From Aquabacterium sp. (GTDB lineage Bacteria; Pseudomonadota; Gammaproteobacteria; Burkholderiales; Burkholderiaceae_C), in contig JAKLLB010000007.1 of assembly GCA_023150345.1 (NCBI GenBank), positions 1 to 64,000 on the forward strand: 64,000 nt of DNA. The letters run 5' to 3'. The position numbers and the translations under genes were made by a program. Below, piece after piece: positions 51,723 to 60,474 of the stretch (position 1 is its first letter; each line of letters starts with the position of its first letter). The notes below the pieces were generated by a model. It did no database searches and was not told the origin of the DNA. It worked only from the letters and a program-made list of their open reading frames with translations.

Positions 51723-52730
51723 ATGGGCCACCCCTTCCGCTCACGTGCTGCGCGTGGGCTCGATCATCCCCACTCCTGCGAGATCACGCCGCGCGCCTGG
51801 GCCATGGGTCGTCGCGACTGGCTGCGATCGGTAGCGGCCGGTGCGCTGGGGCCGGCGCTGGCCACCTGGGCCGCACGCGATGCCCTGGCGCAGGCCAGGT
51901 CGGGCGGACCGGCCGGCACGCCCCTGCCCGCAGCGCGCAGCGGCGTGGCCGGTGCGGTGACGATGGAGCGCCACACCTCACGCCAGGATGCGACCAGCTA
52001 CAACAACTTCTACGAGTTCGGCACCGACAAGGCCGATCCGGCTCGCCAGGCGCACACCTTGCGCACACGCCCCTGGACGGTGGCGGTGGACGGCGAGGTC
52101 AAGCGTGCGCAGGTGTTCGATATCGACGCTCTGCTGAAGCTCGCACCGATGGAAGAGCGCATCTATCGGCTGCGTTGCGTCGAGGGCTGGTCGATGGTGA
52201 TCCCCTGGGTGGGGTGGCCGCTGGCCGAACTCATCCGCCGGGTGGAGCCCACCGCCAACGCGAAGTTCGTCGAGTTCCATACCCTGGCCGATCCCAAGAC
52301 AATGCCCGGCGTGTCCTCACGCGTGCTGGAGTGGCCCTATGTCGAGGGCCTGCGCATGGACGAAGCGCAGCATCCGCTGACGCTGCTCGCCTTCGGCATG
52401 TATGGTGAAGTGCTGTCGCCGCAGAACGGCGCGCCGCTGCGACTGGTCGTGCCGTGGAAGTACGGCTTCAAGAGCGGCAAGTCGCTGGTGCGCATCCGCT
52501 TCGTCGAGCGTGAGCCGCGCACGGCGTGGGTCAAGGCCGCGCCCCAGGAGTATGGCTTCTACTCCAACGTCAACCCGAAGGTGGACCATCCCCGCTGGAG
52601 CCAGGCCCATGAGCGACGCATCGGCGAGGATGGTCTCTTCACCAAGAAGAGGCCCACGCTGATGTTCAATGGCTATGAGGCGCAGGTGGGCCAGCTCTAC
52701 GCGGGTATGGACCTGGCGCGGCACTTCTGA
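51723..52730 (+). CDS. msrP: protein-methionine-sulfoxide reductase catalytic subunit MsrP
   Basis: Periplasmic molybdopterin enzyme that repairs oxidised methionines in envelope proteins. The 335-aa product has a Tat signal ([14 protein letters not shown], cleaved near ALAQA), the Mo-ligating Cys152 in [28 protein letters not shown] and FGMYGE...[21 protein letters not shown] near residue 20 before the Tat motif is typical of the family and supports the start at 51723. Its stop overlaps msrQ (TGATG). Confidence 0.97.
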   Translation: MGHPFRSRAARGLDHPHSCEITPRAWAMGRRDWLRSVAAGALGPALATWAARDALAQARSGGPAGTPLPAARSGVAGAVTMERHTSRQDATSYNNFYEFGTDKADPARQAHTLRTRPWTVAVDGEVKRAQVFDIDALLKLAPMEERIYRLRCVEGWSMVIPWVGWPLAELIRRVEPTANAKFVEFHTLADPKTMPGVSSRVLEWPYVEGLRMDEAQHPLTLLAFGMYGEVLSPQNGAPLRLVVPWKYGFKSGKSLVRIRFVEREPRTAWVKAAPQEYGFYSNVNPKVDHPRWSQAHERRIGEDGLFTKKRPTLMFNGYEAQVGQLYAGMDLARHF

Positions 52731-53416
52731 TGGCGAGCGCCACGCCGGCAAGCCTGCACGATCGACTGCATCGCCTGTGGATGCACCGGCTGGCGCGCCC
52801 GGTCCTGTTCGGACTGTGCCTGCTGCCGCTGGTGCACCTGGCCTGGGGCGCCGCGACCGATGCGTTGGGGCCCAATCCCGCCGAAGCCCTGATCCGGCGC
52901 AGCGGCGAGTGGACGCTGCGCCTGCTGTGCGCCACGCTGGCCGTCACCCCGTTGCGGGAGTGGACGGGCTGGAGCGCGCTGGCCCGCTGGCGTCGCATGC
53001 TCGGGCTCTACACCGCGTTCTACGCATGCGTGCACTTCCTGTGTTACGCGTGGCTCGACATGGGCTTCACGTGGGCCGACATCGCCGCCGACATCGCCAA
53101 GCGGCCCTTCATCCTGGTGGGTGCGCTCTCGCTGCTGCTGCTGGCCCCGCTGGCTGCCACCTCGTTCGGCCGGGCCATGCGGGCCATGGGAGCTGCCAAC
53201 TGGAAGGCGCTGCATCGCGCGGTCTACGCCATCGCCCTGCTGGCGCTGCTGCACTTCTTCTGGATGCGAGCCGGCAAGAACGACTTCGAACTGTGGACGA
53301 TTTACGCTGCCGTGCTGGGCGTGTTGCTGGGCTGGCGCATCTGGCGTCAGATGCGTTCATACTCGCGTGCAGTGCCGCGTTCGACCGCCGCCCGCGTACC
53401 GCCGACGGCGGGTTGA
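52730..53416 (+). CDS. msrQ: haem-binding subunit MsrQ
   Basis: Inner-membrane b-type cytochrome passing electrons from the quinone pool or flavin reductase to MsrP. The 228-aa protein has about six membrane spans with haem-ligand histidines in ACVHFLCYAW and ALHRAVYAIALLALLHFFW, and the GEWTLRLLCATLAVTPLR segment. Its ATG shares a base with the msrP stop. Confidence 0.96.
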   Translation: MASATPASLHDRLHRLWMHRLARPVLFGLCLLPLVHLAWGAATDALGPNPAEALIRRSGEWTLRLLCATLAVTPLREWTGWSALARWRRMLGLYTAFYACVHFLCYAWLDMGFTWADIAADIAKRPFILVGALSLLLLAPLAATSFGRAMRAMGAANWKALHRAVYAIALLALLHFFWMRAGKNDFELWTIYAAVLGVLLGWRIWRQMRSYSRAVPRSTAARVPPTAG

Positions 53417-53461
53417 AGCGCAGCGCCGGATGCCCGCGACACGGGCGACCGGAGGCCCTGC

Positions 53462-54577
53462 ATGTCGCAACCCGCCCTGCCCGACAACCACGACCCGGAC
53501 CTCGCGCAGCTGCTCGAAGCCAGCGCGGCGGCGCTCGCCCGCGGCGACCACGAGCAAGGGGCCGAGCAGGCATCGCTGGCGGTGGAGCGCGCCCTGGTGG
53601 CCCGGAGTCCGGACGCCGACGGCGGACGGGCGCTCGACCTGCTGGCGGCCCACCAGTGGCGACTGGGTCACTTCGAGGACGCCGCCATGACAGCCCGGCG
53701 GGCGCTGGTGGTCTGGCAACGTCTGGACGACGGTCCGCGGCTGTGCGCCACGCAGTGTCTGCTGGCAACGGCATACACCGAAATCGGCCTGCATGAAGAA
53801 GCACTGCGCCAGGCGGCCGCGGCCTTCGACCTGGCGCGCCGACGCCATCTGCCAGCCGAGGAGGCATTGGCGCTCAATCGCCTGGGCATTTGCCATGACC
53901 GGCTGGGCGATCCCGAGCGCGGCGAGCGCTACCTCGGCCGAGCACTCGCGCGGGCGCGCGAACAAGGCAGCGACGAGCCGGCGCTGATGGCCCTGAACAA
54001 CCTGGCGGCAGTGGCCATCAGCGCCTATCACCTGCTGAGCGAGCGTGGCGAGAACAGCGAGGCGCATGGCTTCCTGTCGCGGGGCCTGCGTTACGCCGAG
54101 CAGGCACTGGAGCTTGTGCTGCGAGGCTGCGACGTCTACCGGCAGACCGTGGTGCGCGGCAACCTCGGAGAGCTGCACACGCTGCTGGGTCACTACGTTC
54201 TCGGTGAGCAGTACGTGCGCAACACCATCCTGCAGGCCGAGAGCCACGGCTGGACTGCGGTGGCGCTGCGCTCGCGCTACCTGTTGGGGGAACTTCGGGC
54301 CGCGCAGGGCCAGCACGACGAAGCCGTGATCGAGCTGCAACGGACGCTCGACGGCCTGCGCCAGCACGAGCACACCACCACGCGCATGCGTGTGCACCGG
54401 GCGCTGCACCGGTGCTACAAGGCGCTGGGTCGTTTCGAGCAGGCTCTGGCCCACTTCGAGTCCTACCACGAGCTCGAGCTCCAGCGGCTGGCCCTGCAGT
54501 CACGCGCCCAGGCTCGGCTGATGGTGAACCGACAGGACGTGGAGCAGACCTGGGGCGACCCGGCGACTCAAATCTGA
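53462..54577 (+). CDS. TPR protein resembling the sensor half of TPR-GGDEF proteins
   Basis: A 371-aa cytosolic protein made almost wholly of TPR units, e.g. QCLLATAYTEIGLHEEALRQAAAAFDLARRR, LNRLGICHDRLGDPERGERYLGRALARA and VRGNLGELHTLLGHYVLGEQYV. It ends ELELQRLALQSRAQARLMVNRQDVEQ, a linker resembling the one that in related proteins leads into a GGDEF or cyclase domain, but a stop follows 12 codons later. There is no signal peptide. The start has GGAGGCCCTGC upstream. The function is unknown. Confidence 0.75.
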   Translation: MSQPALPDNHDPDLAQLLEASAAALARGDHEQGAEQASLAVERALVARSPDADGGRALDLLAAHQWRLGHFEDAAMTARRALVVWQRLDDGPRLCATQCLLATAYTEIGLHEEALRQAAAAFDLARRRHLPAEEALALNRLGICHDRLGDPERGERYLGRALARAREQGSDEPALMALNNLAAVAISAYHLLSERGENSEAHGFLSRGLRYAEQALELVLRGCDVYRQTVVRGNLGELHTLLGHYVLGEQYVRNTILQAESHGWTAVALRSRYLLGELRAAQGQHDEAVIELQRTLDGLRQHEHTTTRMRVHRALHRCYKALGRFEQALAHFESYHELELQRLALQSRAQARLMVNRQDVEQTWGDPATQI

Positions 54578-54721
54578 CCGGGCGCCCCCACCCGGTCACC
54601 GCCCACCCCGGGGACGCGCGCTCCGGCCCCGTCGATGCGTGCCAGCCTGCACGCACGACGACGGCGCGACCCCCGGTGTGCGGGGAAGGCAAAGCGGCGC
54701 CCGGCGCCTAGGATCATGCGC

Positions 54722-55369
54722 ATGAAGAACCCGCGCCGCGCCGCCTTCGTTGCCGACCCGTCCGCCCCCGCAACCCTGCAGGATGTGGCAGGCGAGCCGT
54801 TGACCGATGGCCGCGCGCGCCAGGCGCTGAAGCTGGCATTGCGGGTGCTCGACCTGGCGGGCGTGTTCAAGCGGCCGCACGACATGGTGCAATCGCTGAC
54901 CCAGGTCGCGCGCGCGCTCAAGGCACTGGACTCGCTCGACAGCGCCGAGGGTTACCTGGAACAGGCCCTGCACTGGGGCGAGGCAGCGCCCGGCCACGAC
55001 CTGCAACTCGACCTGGGTTGCGAACTGGCCGAGCTGAGCTGCACGCTGGCCGAGCAGCAGCGCGATCGCGCCGAGCATGATCGTTACGCCGGCATGGCGG
55101 CACGTGACCGCGCCCGCACCCGCGCATTGGAAGTCGCGGCGCTGGCCGGCCGCGTCAGCGACGCCCATTGCGAGGCCAAGCTGCTGCTGCGCGTCAGCGA
55201 TGTGCTCGACCGTTGCGGCGACCACGACCACGCCACCTCGCTGCAGAACCGCGCCGTGGCCCTGATGGGCATCGGCCTGCATGAGCCGAGCGCCGAGCCA
55301 GCGCAGGCAACCCCCCAGTCGACCTGGGAACAGCGTCTGCTCGCTCCGAGCTCCACGCTGCTGATGTGA
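54722..55369 (+). CDS. helical-repeat protein of unknown function
   Basis: A 215-aa cytosolic protein without signal peptide. It has TPR-like helices (QALKLALRVLDLAGVFKRPHDM, ALKALDSLDSAEGYLEQALHWGE, CELAELSCTLAEQQRDRAEHD) but no catalytic motif. ATG 54722 is preferred (AGGA 8 bp upstream); ATG 54716 is in frame just before. It follows the preceding TPR gene in the same direction after 144 bp, so the two may work together. I do not recognise its family. Confidence 0.65.
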   Translation: MKNPRRAAFVADPSAPATLQDVAGEPLTDGRARQALKLALRVLDLAGVFKRPHDMVQSLTQVARALKALDSLDSAEGYLEQALHWGEAAPGHDLQLDLGCELAELSCTLAEQQRDRAEHDRYAGMAARDRARTRALEVAALAGRVSDAHCEAKLLLRVSDVLDRCGDHDHATSLQNRAVALMGIGLHEPSAEPAQATPQSTWEQRLLAPSSTLLM

Positions 55370-55406
55370 ACGCGCTGACCCCGGCAACTCGCCGAGGGGC
55401 CTGCGT

Positions 55407-56828
55407 TCAACCGCCGTGGCCGTCGCCCCAGGTCATGCGGTAGGTGGTCGTGAACGGCTGAAGCGGGTTCGCTGTCCCGAAGTGGCCGCCGTGCATGGCG
55501 GCTATCTTGTGCGCCAGCCTGTGGCCCAGTCCAAGCCCGAGCGCCGGGCCCGACGATCGTCCGGCCGCGCCCCCAGGCGCGGCCGTGCCGGGCGCATCCA
55601 CGCGTGGACCATTGCGACCCGCGACACGCTCGCCGTCGTCGCTGACCTGCAACCAGCGCCCCTGGGCATCGAGCGCGAGTTCGATCGACGCACCCGCGGG
55701 CGTGTGAGCGAGCGCGTTCTCCACGAGGTTGCGCAGAATCATTTCCAGCAGCAGCGGGTGCCCCCGCATCGGCACGGAATCGGGCGCGCGCATCGACAAC
55801 GCGTGCCCGCTGTCGAGCGCGGCTTGTGCATAGCGGCCGAGCACATCGCGACCCAACACGGCCAGGTCGCACTCGACGGCCGCCTCTTCCAGCTCGACAC
55901 GGCTGGCGCGTGCCAGGGCCAGCAGCTGGTCCAGCATCTGCGCCACGCGCCTGGCGTCGCGCTCGATCCGATCGAGCGCCTGCGTCCGGTCTTCGTCTGC
56001 CAGGGGGCCGCGCACGTTTGCTGCATGCAAGGCCAGTGAAGCCAGCGGCGTGCGCAGTTCGTGGGCCAGCTCATTGGCCAGTTGCCGCTCGTTGGCCAGC
56101 GCAGCCTGGTAGCGCTGTCCCAGCGTATTGACGGCATGCGCGAGCTGCGCCAATTCCCGGTGTCGTGGCAGGGGGTCGATGTTCTGCACCGTGCGGACGT
56201 CGAGGGCCTGGACTCGATCGGCCAGTTGCCTCAACGGCTGCATCGCACGTCGCAGCGCCCATCCGAGTACCACGGCCACGACGGGCAGCAACCACAGGCC
56301 GGGCTCAGCCACCTGGCCTGCAATGTCCCACGCCAGATCGTCGTGCTCGGGCATGCTCACCAGCACCATCACCCGCCGCTCGCGCGAAGGCCCGTTCCAC
56401 CGTGCATATGCGCGCCAGCGCGTCGCCGGCTGTCCCAGCTCGAGCGTGGCATAGCCCTCATCGGGCTCGAACGCCGGCGTTGGCGCACTGCCGAAGCGAC
56501 TGAGCAGGCGCCCGTCGGAACCCCAGACCGCCACGCTCATCGACCGCTGGTAGTCGTGCGCGCGCAAGATTGCACCGCCCGGCGGCGGCGGTGGCATCAG
56601 CCGCTCATCGGCGAATCGGTTGTCGCGCTCGGCGAGCAGCAGCGCTGCAACGCCGGCGAGATGCCCGTCGGTCAACTCGTCGGCCTCGTGCCAGCCGGCG
56701 TGGAAGCCCGCGGCCACCATCGCCACCCACACGATGAGCAGCGCGCCCAGACCCCAGGCCAACAGCCGCCTGCCGAGCGTCGGTCTGTACCCCTGCCGCA
56801 CTCCTGCGGGCCCCTGCGGTTTCCTCAT
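55407..56828 (-). CDS. sensor histidine kinase, PmrB/QseC-like
   Basis: A 473-aa membrane kinase. It has two spans (about 22-41 and 176-193) enclosing a periplasmic domain of about 130 residues with a PPPPPGG stretch, a HAMP linker, the H box ELAHELRTPL with His256, N box NLVENALAHTP, a D/G box VSDDGERV and G2 GLGLGHRLAHKI. The ATP lid is stretched by a Pro/Gly/Ala loop. It overlaps the regulator by 4 bp. The neighbouring eptA-like gene and CTTAAG box suggest it senses envelope charge, iron or cationic peptides; that is inference. Confidence 0.9.
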   Translation of the reverse strand: MRKPQGPAGVRQGYRPTLGRRLLAWGLGALLIVWVAMVAAGFHAGWHEADELTDGHLAGVAALLLAERDNRFADERLMPPPPPGGAILRAHDYQRSMSVAVWGSDGRLLSRFGSAPTPAFEPDEGYATLELGQPATRWRAYARWNGPSRERRVMVLVSMPEHDDLAWDIAGQVAEPGLWLLPVVAVVLGWALRRAMQPLRQLADRVQALDVRTVQNIDPLPRHRELAQLAHAVNTLGQRYQAALANERQLANELAHELRTPLASLALHAANVRGPLADEDRTQALDRIERDARRVAQMLDQLLALARASRVELEEAAVECDLAVLGRDVLGRYAQAALDSGHALSMRAPDSVPMRGHPLLLEMILRNLVENALAHTPAGASIELALDAQGRWLQVSDDGERVAGRNGPRVDAPGTAAPGGAAGRSSGPALGLGLGHRLAHKIAAMHGGHFGTANPLQPFTTTYRMTWGDGHGG

Positions 56829-57514
56829 GTCGCAGCCACGAAATAGCCCACGCCGCGCAGCGTGCGGATGATGTCGTCGCCCAGCTTGCGGCGAAGTCTG
56901 TGCACGTGCACCTCGATGGCATTGCTCTCGACACCGGCGGCGCCCCAGTCGTACAGGCGCTCCTCGATCTGCAGCCTGGACAGCACGCGCGGGCGCACCT
57001 CGGCCAGCGCCAGCAACACCGCGAATTCGCGGGCGGACAGTTCCACGGCGACGCCGCCACGCCAAGCCTGGCGGGCCGCCGGATCGAGCTCCACATCGCC
57101 CAGCACCACGCGTGGCTGCGCGCGACCGACACTGCGGCGACGCAACGCACGCATGCGCGCCGTCAGTTCGCCCACGTCGAACGGCTTGACGACATAGTCG
57201 TCGGCCCCGAGGTCGAGCGCGGCAATCCGCGATGGCACCTCGTCGCGCGCAGTCATGACCAGAACAGGTGTCGCCGCGTCAGGCACGGTGCCCGACGGCT
57301 GCGCTCGCAGACGGGAGAGCAAAGCGCTGCCATCGCCGTCGGGCAGGCCCAGGTCGAGCAGCACCAGATCGAAGGGTTCAGCCGCGAGAGCGGCCCAGGC
57401 GCGGGCCATGGTGTCCGCCACATCGACCGCGCAACCCTGCTGGCGCAACTGCGAACGCAGGCCCGACGAGATGCCTTCGTCGTCTTCGACCACCAACACA
57501 CGCATGGTCCGCAT
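56825..57514 (-). CDS. OmpR-family response regulator, PmrA/QseB-like
   Basis: A 229-aa regulator. The receiver domain has the acidic pair Asp11/Asp12, phospho-acceptor Asp54 in LLDLGLPDGDG and Lys110 in DDYVVKPF. The C-terminal winged helix has LSAREFAVLLALAE and SNAIEVHVHRLRRKLG, matching the PmrA/QseB branch. ATG 57514 or 57505 are possible starts. It precedes the kinase gene (4-bp overlap) and faces the PAP2-eptA genes across a 103-bp region holding the CTTAAG repeat. Confidence 0.93.
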   Translation of the reverse strand: MRTMRVLVVEDDEGISSGLRSQLRQQGCAVDVADTMARAWAALAAEPFDLVLLDLGLPDGDGSALLSRLRAQPSGTVPDAATPVLVMTARDEVPSRIAALDLGADDYVVKPFDVGELTARMRALRRRSVGRAQPRVVLGDVELDPAARQAWRGGVAVELSAREFAVLLALAEVRPRVLSRLQIEERLYDWGAAGVESNAIEVHVHRLRRKLGDDIIRTLRGVGYFVAAT

Positions 57515-57576
57515 TGTCGCGCCCCGAGCCTCATCCCTGGACACGGCCCAGTACCGCCCGCGGGGCCACCGGGGCA

Positions 57577-57593
57577 CTTAAGACCTGCTTAAG
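57577..57593 (+). promoter_or_regulatory. PmrA-box-like tandem repeat CTTAAG-N5-CTTAAG
   Basis: Two perfect CTTAAG hexamers, at 57577-57582 and 57588-57593, are separated by ACCTG. The 11-bp periodicity and sequence match the PmrA recognition site (YTTAAK-N5-YTTAAK). It lies 63 bp from the regulator start and 25 bp before the PAP2 gene, with a weak TACGGT -10 at 57604-57609 on the plus strand. Confidence 0.85.
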
Positions 57594-57617
57594 GCCGGCT
57601 CCCTACGGTAGCCGGCC

Positions 57618-58319
57618 ATGACAGACGATCGCATGGCCCGATGGTGGGCCGCGTTCACGATCCCGGCCCTGCCTGCCGTGGCCTGGGATGCAACGGGCCT
57701 CGACTACCCACTGGCGCGGGTGGCGGGCGGCCCTGAGGGTTTCGCCGCGCGTGGGCACTGGCTGCTGCAAGGCGTGATTCACGATGGCGGTCGGTGGCTG
57801 GCCTGGGCGGCGGCCACCGCGCTGTGCCTGGCGATCTGGTGGCCGATCGGCCCGCTGCGTCGCCTGTCGCTGGGCCGACGCCTCCAATGTGCGGTCAGCG
57901 TGCTCGGCGCGGTGCTGACCGTCAGCCTGCTCAAGCACGTCAGCAGCATCCACTGCCCGTGGGACCTGTCGGCTTTCGGCGGCTGGGTCGATCCGGGTCG
58001 ACTGTCGACATCGGCAACTGACGCCGGCTCTGCGCCAGGCCATTGCTTCCCGGCGGGGCACGCGACTGCCGGCTTCGCTTTCGTGAGTGGCCATTTGGCG
58101 TTCCGCGGCGTGGACGAACGCATCGCGCGGGCCTGGCTGTGCGCCGCTCTGCTGGTCGGCACAGCGTTTGGCCTGGCGCAGCAGTGGCGCGGTGCCCACT
58201 TCATGAGCCACACGCTGTGGAGCGCGGTCACCTGCTGGTGGGTTGCGCTAGCGGGAGATGCGCTGCGCCGCAGCGCCGAGCGCCGCTGGCCTTACCTGGA
58301 TCGCGCAAGTGACGACTGA
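57618..58319 (+). CDS. PAP2-family membrane phosphatase
   Basis: A 233-aa membrane protein with about five spans and the three PAP2 phosphatase motifs: KHVSSIHCPW, GHCFPAGHATAGFAF (catalytic His) and QQWRGAHFMSHTLWSA. Such enzymes remove phosphate from lipid A or undecaprenyl diphosphate, or recycle diacylglycerol; LpxT/LpxE-like roles beside EptA are plausible. It overlaps the next gene by 11 bp and stands directly behind the PmrA-like box. Confidence 0.9.
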   Translation: MTDDRMARWWAAFTIPALPAVAWDATGLDYPLARVAGGPEGFAARGHWLLQGVIHDGGRWLAWAAATALCLAIWWPIGPLRRLSLGRRLQCAVSVLGAVLTVSLLKHVSSIHCPWDLSAFGGWVDPGRLSTSATDAGSAPGHCFPAGHATAGFAFVSGHLAFRGVDERIARAWLCAALLVGTAFGLAQQWRGAHFMSHTLWSAVTCWWVALAGDALRRSAERRWPYLDRASDD

Positions 58320-59988
58320 CGCCCGCACCCTGGACACGGGCCGGCGCCGGGTGATCCACCCGCTGCGGCCCGGCCTGCACCCCCTGTGGCCGGTGCTGGC
58401 CACGGCACTGTGGATCGCCACGCTGGGCAACCTCGCGCTGTGGCGTGCCCTTTACCAGTATGGACTGCTGCAGGGATGGAACGGCTTCATCTTTGCAATC
58501 GGACTGGGCACTGCGCTCGCGGCGCTTCTGGTGGTGCTGCTGGGCCTCCTGGCCTGGCGACGGACCCTGCGCCCGGCGCTCGTCGCAGCGCTGGTGACCA
58601 GCGCGGTGGCGACCCATTTCATGCTCGGCTACGGCGTCGTCATCGATCGCGCGATGCTCGTGAACGTGGCACAGACGCATGCCGCCGAAGCTGCCGATCT
58701 GATGACACCCAGCCTGTTGCTGACCGTGTCCATGCTCGGCCTGTTGCCGGCCTGGTGGACCTGGCGCATCCCGATTGCGACTCGGCCGTGGCCCGGGCAG
58801 TTGCGGCACAACCTGCTGGCCGCAGGCGCAGCGGCGGCGGTGGCCGTGCTGGCGCTGTTGGCGGTGTTCCAGCCATTGTCGTCGGCGGTGCGCGAGCACC
58901 GGCCCCTGCGCTACCTGGTCAACCCGCTCAACACGGTGGTTGCCGCCGCCCAGGTGGTCGCGGCGCAACTCAAGGCTGCGCCTCAGCCCCTGCGGCCCCT
59001 GGGGCGCGACGCGGCGGTGGCACCGCCCTCGTCCGCTCGCCGCCCGCCGCTGCTGGTGCTGGTGCTCGGGGAGACGGCGCGCGCCGACCACTTCGGGCTC
59101 AACGGCTACGCACTCGACACGACGCCCGAACTGGCGGTGCTGGGCGTGGTGAGCCAGCGCCAGGCCAGGTCATGCGGCACCAGCACGGCCGCATCCGTGC
59201 CCTGCATGTTCTCGCACATGTCGCGCACGGAGTTCGACGGCGCCACCGCGCGACACGAGTCGCTGGTCGACGTGCTGCACCACGCTGGTCTGGCCGTGTT
59301 GTGGCTGGACAATCAGGCCGGCTGCAAGGGGGTGTGCGACCGGGTTCCCAACGTGAACACGAGCAAGCTGGGAGACAACGCGCTTTGCGCCGATGGCGAG
59401 TGCCGCGACGAAGTCATGCTGTCGGACCTGGATGCGCGCATCGCGTCCATGCCGGGTGATCGTCGCGCGCGTGGAATCGTGCTCGTGATGCATCAGATGG
59501 GCAGCCACGGCCCCGCCTACTACAAACGATACTCGGCCGCATTCAAGCGCTTCCGCCCCGAGTGCCGCAGTGCCGCGCTGCAGGATTGCAGCCGCGAGGA
59601 GGTGGTCAACGCATACGACAACACGATCGCCTACACCGACCACTTCCTGGCCGCGACGATCCACTGGCTGCAGGCGAAGTCGGACCAGGCCGACACCGCG
59701 CTGCTGTATGTATCCGACCACGGTGAATCGCTGGGCGAGCACAACCTGTACCTGCACGGCTTGCCTTACGCCATGGCCCCAGACACCCAGAAGCACGTGC
59801 CCTGGATCACGTGGATGTCACCCGGCTTCGCGCTGCGCACCGGCGTCACGCGCGCGTGCCTGCAGCAGCGCCTGGACGAGCCCGTCTCGCATGACCACTA
59901 CTTCCACTCCGTGCTGGGCTTGCTCGACGTTCAAACCCAGGCGTACCGGCCGGAGCGCGACTTCTATCGGGCGTGCAGGTCGCCCTGA
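58309..59988 (+). CDS. eptA: lipid A phosphoethanolamine transferase, EptA family
   Basis: Transfers phosphoethanolamine from phosphatidylethanolamine to lipid A phosphates, reducing negative charge and polymyxin binding. The 559-aa product has five N-terminal spans with a DUF1705-like region (VATHFMLGYGVVIDRAMLVNVAQT), then the periplasmic sulfatase-fold domain with nucleophile Thr256 in GETARADHFGLNGY, CGTSTAASVPCMFSHM, HQMGSHGPAYYKRY and YVSDHGESLGEHNLYLHG. No ATG precedes the first span; GTG 58309, within the PAP2 3' end, is the best start. Confidence 0.93.
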   Translation: MTTDARTLDTGRRRVIHPLRPGLHPLWPVLATALWIATLGNLALWRALYQYGLLQGWNGFIFAIGLGTALAALLVVLLGLLAWRRTLRPALVAALVTSAVATHFMLGYGVVIDRAMLVNVAQTHAAEAADLMTPSLLLTVSMLGLLPAWWTWRIPIATRPWPGQLRHNLLAAGAAAAVAVLALLAVFQPLSSAVREHRPLRYLVNPLNTVVAAAQVVAAQLKAAPQPLRPLGRDAAVAPPSSARRPPLLVLVLGETARADHFGLNGYALDTTPELAVLGVVSQRQARSCGTSTAASVPCMFSHMSRTEFDGATARHESLVDVLHHAGLAVLWLDNQAGCKGVCDRVPNVNTSKLGDNALCADGECRDEVMLSDLDARIASMPGDRRARGIVLVMHQMGSHGPAYYKRYSAAFKRFRPECRSAALQDCSREEVVNAYDNTIAYTDHFLAATIHWLQAKSDQADTALLYVSDHGESLGEHNLYLHGLPYAMAPDTQKHVPWITWMSPGFALRTGVTRACLQQRLDEPVSHDHYFHSVLGLLDVQTQAYRPERDFYRACRSP

Positions 59989-60003
59989 CTCGACCTGGTC
60001 GTG

Positions 60004-60023
60004 CGTACGACGCCTGTCGTACG
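60004..60023. promoter_or_regulatory. perfect 8-bp inverted repeat, possible operator
   Basis: CGTACGAC-GCCT-GTCGTACG lies in the 70-bp gap between eptA and the small Ala-rich gene, 35 bp before the latter's ATG. With no T-run it is unlikely to be a terminator; the size suits a dimeric repressor. Confidence 0.45.
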
Positions 60024-60058
60024 ATCACGGCATCCTCGCTACCGCGCGGTGTCCAACC

Positions 60059-60409
60059 ATGCTCTCGCTGCGTTTTGCCGGTCGTTCCATTCGCCCCCTG
60101 CTGCTGGCGGTCATCGCCTGCGGATCTGCTGCTGCCCAGCCGACGACTGCGGCAGAACCCGGGTTGGTCGATCGCGTGCGAGGTACGGTCGTCAGGGGCG
60201 CCAGCGCTGCCGCATCGGGCATCGAGAAGGGCGCGCGGGCTGTGGAGCGCGGCGTACAAAGCGGCGCCAGTGCGGCGGCACAGGGCGTGCGTCGCGGCGT
60301 GGTTGCCGCGGCCAGTGGCGTGGAGCGCGGCGCACAGGCGGTGGCCCGCACCGCTGGTGCCGTGGCCCAGAAGGCCAGCGGCGGCGCTTCGCAGCCGGCC
60401 GAGAAGTAG
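60059..60409 (+). CDS. small secreted Ala/Gly-rich repeat protein
   Basis: A 116-aa protein with a signal peptide (RPLLLAVIACGSAAA, cleaved near AQP). A mature part follows of imperfect repeats built on A-S-G-(I/V)-E-(K/R)-G-A-(R/Q)-A-V, e.g. ASGIEKGARAVERGVQSG and ASGVERGAQAVARTAG. The spacing of Ala, Gly and charged residues suggests an amphipathic helix, as in apolipoprotein-like or LEA-like peptides. Function unknown. It follows eptA by 70 bp; a bulged hairpin near 60437-60459 may end the transcript. Confidence 0.6.
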   Translation: MLSLRFAGRSIRPLLLAVIACGSAAAQPTTAAEPGLVDRVRGTVVRGASAAASGIEKGARAVERGVQSGASAAAQGVRRGVVAAASGVERGAQAVARTAGAVAQKASGGASQPAEK

Positions 60410-60474
60410 CGCTGGCGCCCGGCCACGCGGCGCTGCCGGTCGACGAAACGTCGAGCCGGTCCCCAGGGGTCGAA

